Source of the DNA: Proteobacteria bacterium UBA1278
Lineage (GTDB): Bacteria > Pseudomonadota > Gammaproteobacteria > Comchoanobacterales > Comchoanobacteraceae
Direction: 5' to 3'
Assembly: GCA_002308435.1 (NCBI GenBank)
Contig: DBUY01000075.1
Span: 1-5,342 of the forward strand
Length of the DNA: 5,342 nt
Part shown: positions 1 to 5,342 of the stretch, one piece after another
Layout: each line of letters opens with the position of its first letter
Numbering within the stretch: position 1 is the first letter of the stretch
Position numbers and translations under genes: made by a program
The notes under the pieces: model-generated
Database searches by the model: none
Seen by the model: the letters and a program-made list of their open reading frames with translations, nothing else
Told to the model about the DNA's origin: nothing

Positions 1-43
1 TGCAAGAGTTTTCGGTTTCGTTATGATCCGTAGAAATAATTAC

Positions 44-47
44 AGGA
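44..47 (+). promoter_or_regulatory. Ribosome-binding site of the first ankyrin gene
   Basis: AGGA sits 7 bases before the ATG at 55, a good Shine-Dalgarno position, and decides the start. Further upstream, TATGAT at 22-27 resembles a -10 box (5 of 6 consensus bases). Its -35 partner would fall at or beyond the window edge, so a promoter there cannot be judged. The second gene has no comparable ribosome-binding site. Confidence 0.6.
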
Positions 48-54
48 AATACCC

Positions 55-1956
55 ATGTGGAATCTACCGGAACGTGAACAGCTTAAAGAATGGTCACAGC
101 AATGGGAGCAAATCAAGCAGTTGATGGTGCTTGAAACACAGATCGAACGTGCCAAAAAAATCATGGGGGCGAAAGCAGCGTTACTGTCTGATGTACAGTC
201 GAGAAAGCATGAAGACCACTCAGGGTTGATAGAAGATGATCAAGAAGATAACATGACTGCAAGAAATGAAAAAAACAGTGACTCGGGTAACCTGACGCAC
301 GAGCAGTCTGGCGAGTCGGTACTAGGAAAACAGGGGTTATTCCACCAGGAAGAGCCTGCGCACAGTGAACGAAACACCGCAGAAGCAGACGTCGAGAAGC
401 TAGAAGCTGGGCATGCCGCAATCAGCCAAGTTATTGAGCATGAAACAAGCCCGTTAAGAAAACAGCTATATATTGCGCTAGTCAATATCGGGCTTGTACC
501 CCCATGGGTTGATACGCAAGGTGAGTCAGGGCAGCTCCTGACCGGTGATCATGTGCTCATACCACAGACATTACACCTGCTCGATAATCTGCTGTTGACA
601 GAAAGTTTTATTATCAATCGAATCCAAGCCTGGGGCAGTAGCCCGCTAAAAGAACTAACTATTGCGCTAAGAAATGTCGAGAATGCATCTCCCTGGTTTA
701 GTGGGGTGACAGAAGAACGCGATGACAATAGCTGTGTATCGCCACTGAGCCAAGTACTTTTTGATCACCGAGCATCACCACCTGATGTAAAAAGTCGTGT
801 CTATCAGAGCGCGCTCGATGAATATGTCGAAGCCCTAACAGGGTACTTGTTGGGAGAGCGTTGGGCGCATCTGACTCTATTCAAGATCAATGAGTCACTA
901 TCAGAAAAAGAACATGCCACCGCTGAAATCAAAGCCACCATCAGGAATTGGTTGGGTAGCATGGCCAGTGAATCATCAGATGAGTGTTCATTAGACGCAA
1001 TTGATGCAGAGATCAATATAAAATTAAATGGATTTGTATTTCAAGTGAGTAGTGCTAATTTTTTCACACAGTCACCGACTGCTGCACGGCTTGGGAACTT
1101 TGTTATTGAACAAGCAGTGAGGCGGTGCATTGCATCATGCAATCATGTCAAGCAAGCGGAAAGCTATGAGAAAAGCTATCGAGATGACTGCTATACGCTA
1201 GCCTTTCATCGAGCCGATACGATATCAGAAGAAGAGTTATATGCGATTTTTGAGCGTGAGTACCTTAAGGGTCGTCCAGCCGTGCGTTATTTATTAATAA
1301 GCGCAGCCAGTGTATCGATGATCCACAAGGTCTACTCGATGAGGTTTGATTACGGTAGTCAGTACGAAGGAATGATCGATACATTGATGATTCTTGCTTG
1401 TGCTTTGGGCGATAACAAGGCCGTGAAAAAGATGATCGATGCAAGAGTAGACGTAAACACCGGGCAATCAGAGGTCAACACAGGCTTGATGCATGCCTGC
1501 TGGAGAGGACATACAACTGTGGTGTCGATACTACTTAAAGCAGGCGCTAACGTTGATGCCAAAAACAAGAAAGGTTACACAGGGCTGATGTGGGCCTGTG
1601 AGAGAGGACATGAAGCTATTGTAGAGAAACTGATCAAGGCAGGAGCAGATTTCAGTGTCGCGGATAATAGCGGCAAAACAGCCTTAATGCATGCCTGCAT
1701 GATGAGAGATGATGCTATGGCGTCGATACGACGTAAAGGGGGCGCCATTATGAATGCCGGAGGTCATGATGGCGAAACAGCGCTGATGGTGGCCTGCAGG
1801 AAAGATCATGATCGCATAGTCAAACAACTACTCGATGCTGGGGCAGATATCTATAGCGTTGATAACATCGGTGTAACGGTATTTGATTTCGCACTAGCGC
1901 GTGGGACTACTGAAATGATAACTATGTTAGAAAACGCACGGTTTAGTGCAGAATGA
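55..1956 (+). CDS. Ankyrin-repeat protein, putative host-interaction protein
   Basis: This encodes a 633-residue soluble-looking protein with no signal peptide or membrane segment. Residues 1-36 form a Trp- and Gln-rich, probably helical motif (EQLKEWSQQWEQIK). Residues 45-125 are a charged low-complexity linker. A module 'SPLRKQLYIALVNIGLVPPW' at 132-151 recurs in weaker form at 196-214 (SPLKELTIALRN...SPW). Residues 215-435 are mostly helical-looking and match no family I recognise. ANK repeats follow at about 441-473, 475-507, 508-540, 541-573 (degenerate), 574-606 and a partial one to the end; 'GLMHACWRGHTTVVSILLKAGANVDAKNKKG' type units show the TALM/GH/AGA signature. ANK repeats are protein-binding scaffolds, and in host-associated bacteria many are secreted effectors. 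Secretion and target are inferred here, not visible. The next gene downstream is a paralogue with the same domain order. No enzymatic motif was found. The start is supported by the AGGA at 44-47 and by the similarity of this N-terminus to the peptide at 2146-2247. Confidence 0.93.
   Translation: MWNLPEREQLKEWSQQWEQIKQLMVLETQIERAKKIMGAKAALLSDVQSRKHEDHSGLIEDDQEDNMTARNEKNSDSGNLTHEQSGESVLGKQGLFHQEEPAHSERNTAEADVEKLEAGHAAISQVIEHETSPLRKQLYIALVNIGLVPPWVDTQGESGQLLTGDHVLIPQTLHLLDNLLLTESFIINRIQAWGSSPLKELTIALRNVENASPWFSGVTEERDDNSCVSPLSQVLFDHRASPPDVKSRVYQSALDEYVEALTGYLLGERWAHLTLFKINESLSEKEHATAEIKATIRNWLGSMASESSDECSLDAIDAEINIKLNGFVFQVSSANFFTQSPTAARLGNFVIEQAVRRCIASCNHVKQAESYEKSYRDDCYTLAFHRADTISEEELYAIFEREYLKGRPAVRYLLISAASVSMIHKVYSMRFDYGSQYEGMIDTLMILACALGDNKAVKKMIDARVDVNTGQSEVNTGLMHACWRGHTTVVSILLKAGANVDAKNKKGYTGLMWACERGHEAIVEKLIKAGADFSVADNSGKTALMHACMMRDDAMASIRRKGGAIMNAGGHDGETALMVACRKDHDRIVKQLLDAGADIYSVDNIGVTVFDFALARGTTEMITMLENARFSAE
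154..160 (+). repeat. A7 homopolymer near the gene 1 start
   Basis: A run of seven A lies in codons 34-36 (gcc aaa aaa atc), read in frame. It falls almost at the position where the paralogue at 2146 also has A7, although there the run breaks the frame. Length change here would truncate the first ankyrin protein at about 40 residues or a little beyond. Confidence 0.6.
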
Positions 1957-2145
1957 GACAGCTGGTTCAGCCTACTCCCCATAATGAGAGCACGTGCCCA
2001 GTGTGAAGTCTCGAACCACAGGTTAGGGGCTATGCAAGAGGTACTGATCTAATTATACGCCATTTCTTGACTGACAAAGGGCAATAGAAATAGACAAAAA
2101 AAATCGGTGTGATAACTTAGAAATGAAATATTAACAAAGTTAACT
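1957..2145 (+). other. Intergenic region between the two ankyrin genes
   Basis: These 189 bases separate the stop of gene 1 from the probable ATG of gene 2. There is no ORF of note and no stem followed by a T-tract, so no terminator is evident. TTGACT at 2067-2072 matches a -35 box in five of six positions but has only a poor -10 partner (ATAGAC or TAGACA at 17-18 bp). Another possible -10 is GATAAC at 2111-2116, preceded by TG and one base, without a -35. Whether gene 2 has its own promoter or is read through from gene 1 cannot be settled. Confidence 0.4.
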
Positions 2146-2247
2146 ATGTTCAATCCGCCAACCTTAGAACAACTCCAAGCATGGTCTCAATTATGGAAAC
2201 ATGCCAAACAGGCGATCGAACTACAAACACAGATAAAAAAAGTGTAG
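2146..2247 (+). pseudogene. Out-of-frame 5' end of the second ankyrin gene
   Basis: ATG at 2146 opens a 33-codon frame ending in TAG at 2245-2247. The peptide begins MFNPPTLEQLQAWSQLW and ends LQTQIKKV. Aligned without gaps to the first protein's N-terminus, it is identical at 16 of the first 30 positions, including EQL, WSQ, W, KQ and TQI. It is therefore the genuine beginning of the downstream ankyrin gene, which continues in the -1 frame. A -1 slip in the A7 run at 2235-2241, or one inserted A, joins it to SVVKINLQ and gives an 841-residue protein. No Shine-Dalgarno sequence precedes this ATG. Alternatives are a true inactivating deletion, phase variation, recoding, or a sequencing or assembly error in the homopolymer. 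Confidence 0.75.
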
Positions 2248-4670
2248 TGAAAATCAACTTGCAATGCAATCAGCCACCGGTAGCATCTAGCAAAGCGCAG
2301 ACACAAACAGAAGCGCAACCAGCGCAAGCATCAGCTCAATCCATCGTGTATGAGCTAATTGATCAAGTGGAATCAAAAGAAGACAAGCGGGTTAGAAAAT
2401 TAAAGCATGATGCAATTGATATTGTGATCGATCGTGATTTGTCCAAACTAAAAGCAGAAATAGGTGAAGCATTCAAAAACTATGGGCTACAACCGCCATG
2501 GAGTGAAGAAAACCAAGTGTCGGGGATATACCAAACTGAGGATAAAGCACTGGTGCCGCTGGCAATACGATTTCTGAGAGGCCTGAGGGCGCTGAAAGAA
2601 AATAACTTTGATGAGTCGATACGCCCGGGTCAAGAAGACGGCCAAAAGGAAAACACAAAGGCTCATTTGCAGGATATGTATTGTCTTACTTTTTATACCC
2701 CCAACCCGTCCTTAAACAAAGATCTCGAGCCATTACGCAGACGGATCATGCATCAAAATCAAGCGAATACAGTCCCAAATTTATTCAGACCTAAACATCC
2801 GGTTATGTTGCGCTCAGCGAGCGTAGCGATGATGGCTTATCTGCTCAAAGATCAAGCGAGTAAGATGGCAAAGGAAGATAAACTGTTAGTAGCCAAAAAA
2901 GCAGTGGAGATCTCGTCATTTGGATTGCTAAAACCAACTTTAGCGCTTTTGAACAACGAAGAGATGATTGATAGTGAATCATCTATGCAAATGATGCAGA
3001 CTGCTTTACAGGGAGGCGATTCAGACGTAATTAAGGCTTGCATGTCTATTTTAGATAAAAATCAGACACTTGAAAACACATGTGGTGGTGAGTCATGGGT
3101 GAGAATGACACAGACTGCTCTAGAGGGTGGAAATTCAGACGTAATTAAGACATGCATGTCTATCTTGGGCAACAATCAAGCGCTAAAAAATGCAGCACTA
3201 ATCTTAGCAAGCATACGTGGACATAAAGACGTCGTGGGGAAGCTGAAAGAAGCAGGGGCAGATGTCAATGCCAAAGATGATAATGGCTTCACAGCGCTGA
3301 TGTGTGCGAGCATGAATCAGAATGACGAGGTTCTGGAGGAGCTGATTAATACCAGGGTCAATATTGATGCCGTGAACAACTGCGGGGCCACGGCGCTAAT
3401 GATTGCCTGCCTTGGAGCTTTCTCGTTGGGTGATGGAACTTCCCAGATGTATGCTGGCCTAGGGGAACATAGAGCGATTATAGAAGAGCTAATTGCAGCA
3501 GGTGCCAACGTTAATGCAACTGATAAAGAAGGGTACTCAGCCATAGATTACGCACGTCAACACCTTGTCGGCATGCTAGGGGAGGTAGTTGCTGAAGTCG
3601 ATTCAGCGCTAATGGCCGCCTACGATCGTGCAGATACATCGGCTGTAAGGGAACTACTTCAGATCAACGATACGGATAAGGATGATCGTACCGCATTGAT
3701 GCTTGCCTGCGAATACGGTAGCACTAACATTGTGGGGTATATGATAAAAAAAGGAGCCGATATCCATACTGTGGCCAAAAATGGCGATACAGCATTGATC
3801 ATTGCATGTGAGCTAGGGAGAGACTCTGTGATAGAAGAGCTACTAAGGTACATGAGGATCGCAGCTGGGGATGAATCAATGCATGAGCACTACTATTACG
3901 ACGCGGAGCTGATGTCAGCATGCAAAAAAGGACACGAGCCAACAGTGAATCTGCTGCTTGGGAAAGGAGCTTGCGTCAACGCTAGGGATAAAGCCGGCAA
4001 TACAGCATTGATCACTGCTTGTCAGCGGAACAATCTAACAATTGTTGAGAGGCTGATTGATGCGAATGCAAATATCAATGCCAAGAGTAACGATGGCGAA
4101 ACAGCGCTGATGGTAGCAATCGTTCACGGTGAGGAACCATTGGTGGATAACTTAATTCAAGCAGGAGTAGACATTGATGCCACAAACAGTCGTGGCGAAA
4201 CAGCGCTGATGATCGCCTGCCAGAGAACAAATGAAAAGATGGTGATCGCGCTGATTCAAGCAGGCGCTGACATCAACGTCAAAGGTGAACATGGAAAAAC
4301 AGCGTTGATGTTAGCAGAGAGTCGAGGGCATATATTCATTGTAAAGAAGCTAATCGAAGCGGGAGCCCCGATCGATAGACACTCTAGTGAATCTGAAATC
4401 TTTGCAGGTTATATACTACTGATGATGATTATACGTAAACTCAAAGCAGCCACAGAAAACATTTCAAAAAGAAAAAGAGATCAAGACGGCGAAGCCATAA
4501 GTACAGAAAAATCATCAAAAACGCTAAAAAAAACTGATATTGCCAGCAGCTCAATCGAAGATAGTGATAGTGCGCCGGCAAATGCCCTACTGTTTTTCGC
4601 GAACCACGATCGCCCAGCGTCGTCCCAAGATGAAAGTCCGACGGTTCAACCAGTCTTCAGCCCTTCGTAG
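2181..4670 (+). CDS. Ankyrin-repeat protein, paralogue of gene 1, longest open frame
   Basis: The frame has 829 codons from an ATG that has no ribosome-binding site and is probably not the native start (see the feature at 2146). Residues 1-20 are likely an out-of-frame artefact. Numbering from this Met, residues 21-60 are a Gln/Ala-rich linker. Residues 85-107 carry the module shared with gene 1 (LSKLKAEIGEAFKNYGLQPPW), and 181-204 a weaker copy (DLEPLRRRI). Residues 271-299 and 309-337 are a 38-residue tandem duplication of an ANK-like unit. About eleven ANK repeats span 336-738, with signature TALMxAC...AGAxxNAxxxxG. The unit starting near 403 has an insertion between its helices (411-427), and another insert lies at about 556-573. 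The C-terminus (753-829) is unstructured, with a basic cluster KRKR at 763-766 and a Ser/Pro/Glu-rich tail. There is no signal peptide, membrane segment or catalytic motif. A role as a host-directed scaffold or effector is inferred from the ANK family. The product may be expressed as 841 residues if the frames are joined. Confidence 0.85.
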   Translation: MVSIMETCQTGDRTTNTDKKSVVKINLQCNQPPVASSKAQTQTEAQPAQASAQSIVYELIDQVESKEDKRVRKLKHDAIDIVIDRDLSKLKAEIGEAFKNYGLQPPWSEENQVSGIYQTEDKALVPLAIRFLRGLRALKENNFDESIRPGQEDGQKENTKAHLQDMYCLTFYTPNPSLNKDLEPLRRRIMHQNQANTVPNLFRPKHPVMLRSASVAMMAYLLKDQASKMAKEDKLLVAKKAVEISSFGLLKPTLALLNNEEMIDSESSMQMMQTALQGGDSDVIKACMSILDKNQTLENTCGGESWVRMTQTALEGGNSDVIKTCMSILGNNQALKNAALILASIRGHKDVVGKLKEAGADVNAKDDNGFTALMCASMNQNDEVLEELINTRVNIDAVNNCGATALMIACLGAFSLGDGTSQMYAGLGEHRAIIEELIAAGANVNATDKEGYSAIDYARQHLVGMLGEVVAEVDSALMAAYDRADTSAVRELLQINDTDKDDRTALMLACEYGSTNIVGYMIKKGADIHTVAKNGDTALIIACELGRDSVIEELLRYMRIAAGDESMHEHYYYDAELMSACKKGHEPTVNLLLGKGACVNARDKAGNTALITACQRNNLTIVERLIDANANINAKSNDGETALMVAIVHGEEPLVDNLIQAGVDIDATNSRGETALMIACQRTNEKMVIALIQAGADINVKGEHGKTALMLAESRGHIFIVKKLIEAGAPIDRHSSESEIFAGYILLMMIIRKLKAATENISKRKRDQDGEAISTEKSSKTLKKTDIASSSIEDSDSAPANALLFFANHDRPASSQDESPTVQPVFSPS
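2235..2241 (+). other. A7 tract at the frame break; possible slippery site
   Basis: Relative to the ATG at 2146 the tract reads A AAA AAA followed by G, which fits the X XXY YYZ pattern for -1 ribosomal slippage. The upstream frame ends four bases later in TAG. I saw no Shine-Dalgarno-like stimulator 10-14 bases upstream and no strong downstream hairpin (only TTGC/GCAA near 2260). Programmed frameshifting is therefore possible but not specifically supported over an ordinary indel or phase-variable tract. Confidence 0.45.
2991..3191 (+). repeat. Tandem 114-bp duplication inside the second ankyrin gene
   Basis: Two copies, 2991-3077 and 3105-3191, are offset by exactly 114 bp (38 codons). The peptides MQTALQGGDSDVIKACMSIL and TQTALEGGNSDVIKTCMSIL belong to 27-residue stretches identical at 20 positions. 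A 17-base stretch (attcagacgtaattaag) is identical in both. The units look like divergent ANK repeats that lost the usual GAD/NG loop. The period of 38 rather than 33 marks a different duplication from the other repeats. Confidence 0.8.
4542..4670 (+). repeat. C-terminal tail repeat, copy 1 (in gene 2)
   Basis: This encodes the last 42 residues of gene 2, starting ASSSIEDSDSAPANAL and ending PTVQPVFSPS. It matches copy 2 at 4776-4901 with a constant offset of 234 bp and no indel over 41 codons. I count about 103 of 123 identical bases. Confidence 0.85.
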
Positions 4671-4751
4671 AAGCGATGATGAGGGAATAAAAGCCGACGT
4701 AATGCTGATTGTTGATATCTCACGATAGGTGTTCCCAATACAATCATATAA

Positions 4752-4901
4752 ACACAGATCAGTAGGCCTGACTTCGCCAGCAGGTCAATCGAAGATAGTA
4801 ATAGTGCGCCGGCAACTGCCCTACGGTTTTTTCCAGACTACAGTGACGCAGAGTCGTCTCAAGATGAAAATCCGACGGTTCCACCAGTATTGAGCCCTTG
4901 A
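4752..4901 (+). pseudogene. Remnant of an ankyrin gene 3' end (C-terminal tail, copy 2)
   Basis: An open stretch with no start codon follows TAA at 4749-4751 and ends at TGA 4899-4901. From 4776 it reads ASRSIEDSNSAPATALRFF and ends PTVPPVLSP, identical to the gene 2 tail at 27 of 41 residues. No ribosome-binding site, start codon or ANK repeat is attached, so it is either a leftover of a deleted paralogue or a segmental duplication of the end of gene 2. Similarity continues weakly into the 3' flank: cgatgat at 4674-4680 matches 4911-4917, followed by similar ataaaa and aatg stretches, which supports duplication beyond the stop codon. Of the codons that differ, about 14 change the residue and about 3 do not, as expected for relaxed constraint. 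Confidence 0.75.
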
Positions 4902-5342
4902 ATATTCCATCGATGATCGTCAAATAAAAAAATCATAATGGTATAATACCCACAGATTGATTGTGAAAATAAAAGTAGCCCAGACAACAAGAAAAAATAG
5001 AATAAATTCAAGCAAGAACTATGACTGCGATCCGTGGAAGCAATCATCAGAATAACAATAAAAGACGCTAATCTAAGCTGAGGTAATGCGCGGTGTCAAT
5101 CATTCGAATCATTGTGCAAGTTAAGTCCCAGATCGGGAGCGTGTTGCTAATAAAAAATCTATAAATCATATAAATAGAGTGTTTTTGGGCTATTTTAGAG
5201 GGCCAAGGCGATAAATAGCGTAGTAACAACTGTGATCAGATGAGTGGCTCAATCTAGAGTTGCATAGAGGACACGCTAAAATAGACTCAGTTCGCTGCCG
5301 TATTCAGATCTTGTATTAATAATAAAATCATACAGTTAAGTT
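4902..5342. other. AT-rich region without a recognisable gene
   Basis: These 441 bases lie downstream of the tail remnant. They hold only very short frames, such as a 16-codon ATG frame at 5022 without a ribosome-binding site. I see no tRNA, terminator hairpin with T-tract, insertion sequence end or CRISPR-like array. Bases 5029-5046 resemble the leader of the first ankyrin gene (25-42), identical at 14 of 18 positions with only transitions between them, so part of this region may be decayed ankyrin-family flank. The last 40 bases are very AT-rich and could precede a gene outside the window. Confidence 0.5.
4939..4947 (+). promoter_or_regulatory. Extended -10 promoter-like site
   Basis: TGGTATAAT contains a perfect TATAAT (4942-4947) with the TG of an extended -10 one base upstream. 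The -35 region is weak (TCGTCA at 4917-4922, 19 bp away). No gene of convincing size follows on this strand within the window. It may be a chance match in AT-rich DNA, or it may drive an untranslated RNA. Confidence 0.3.

Noticed and set aside
1998..2024. GGTTCGAGAC on the reverse strand resembling a tRNA T-arm
   Set aside because: The stem does not pair and no acceptor, D or anticodon arm could be placed around it.
161..3853. Several reverse-strand frames of 60-86 codons inside the two ankyrin genes
   Set aside because: They are antisense shadows of convincing forward coding sequence and encode Ser/Leu-rich peptides without recognisable motifs.
4540..4728. 62-codon forward frame overlapping the end of gene 2
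   Set aside because: It lies mostly inside gene 2 in another frame, is very basic in composition and has no ribosome-binding site. The gene 2 frame is supported by the duplicated tail.
4767..4784. Short hairpin cctg...cagg as a terminator for gene 2
   Set aside because: The stem is only four pairs with no T run after it, and it lies within the duplicated tail.
4859..5047. 62-codon reverse-strand frame with a hydrophobic stretch
   Set aside because: It overlaps the tail remnant antisense, has no clear ribosome-binding site, and its hydrophobicity follows from A/T-rich composition. No homology is recognisable.
5190..5284. Inverted repeat ctattttag / ctaaaatag
   Set aside because: Nine bases in AT-rich DNA, 77 bases apart, with no T-tract or element ends. 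It is likely chance.

Overview
The window looks like an accessory locus of a host-associated bacterium. It holds two large forward-strand genes for ankyrin-repeat (ANK) proteins, plus the remnant of a third copy of their kind. Base composition is moderate and rather AT-leaning, with long AT-rich non-coding flanks. There are no RNA genes, transposases, CRISPR arrays or metabolic genes. ANK multigene families of this kind are typical of intracellular or symbiotic bacteria, such as Legionellales, Endozoicomonadaceae-like gammaproteobacteria, Rickettsiales and Wolbachia, where many are effectors delivered into eukaryotic cells. I cannot name the organism from the sequence.

Layout. Bases 1-54 are the leader of gene 1, with a clear AGGA ribosome-binding site. 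Bases 55-1956 encode a 633-residue protein: an N-terminal helical motif, a hydrophilic linker, a repeated 'PLR...ALxNxGLxPPW' module, a large unrecognised middle and about five to six ANK repeats at the C-terminus. Bases 1957-2145 are intergenic. Bases 2146-4670 are gene 2, a paralogue. Its longest uninterrupted frame runs 2181-4670 (829 residues, about eleven ANK repeats). Its natural N-terminus, however, lies one frame over at 2146-2247 and closely matches the N-terminus of gene 1. The two frames join by a -1 shift (or one extra A) in a run of seven A at 2235-2241. Bases 4752-4901 hold an imperfect second copy of the gene 2 C-terminal tail, without a start codon. Bases 4902-5342 are AT-rich and appear non-coding, apart from an extended -10 promoter-like site.

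How it fits together. The two genes share the N-terminal motif, the PPW module and the ANK C-terminus in the same order, and exact nucleotide stretches recur between their ANK units. They are therefore best read as a tandemly duplicated, recombining ANK family. The most informative features are the frame break at the A7 tract of gene 2, the duplicated and diverging C-terminal tail, and the unnamed N-terminal architecture shared by both proteins. Delivery into a host cell is inference from family knowledge, not something the sequence proves.
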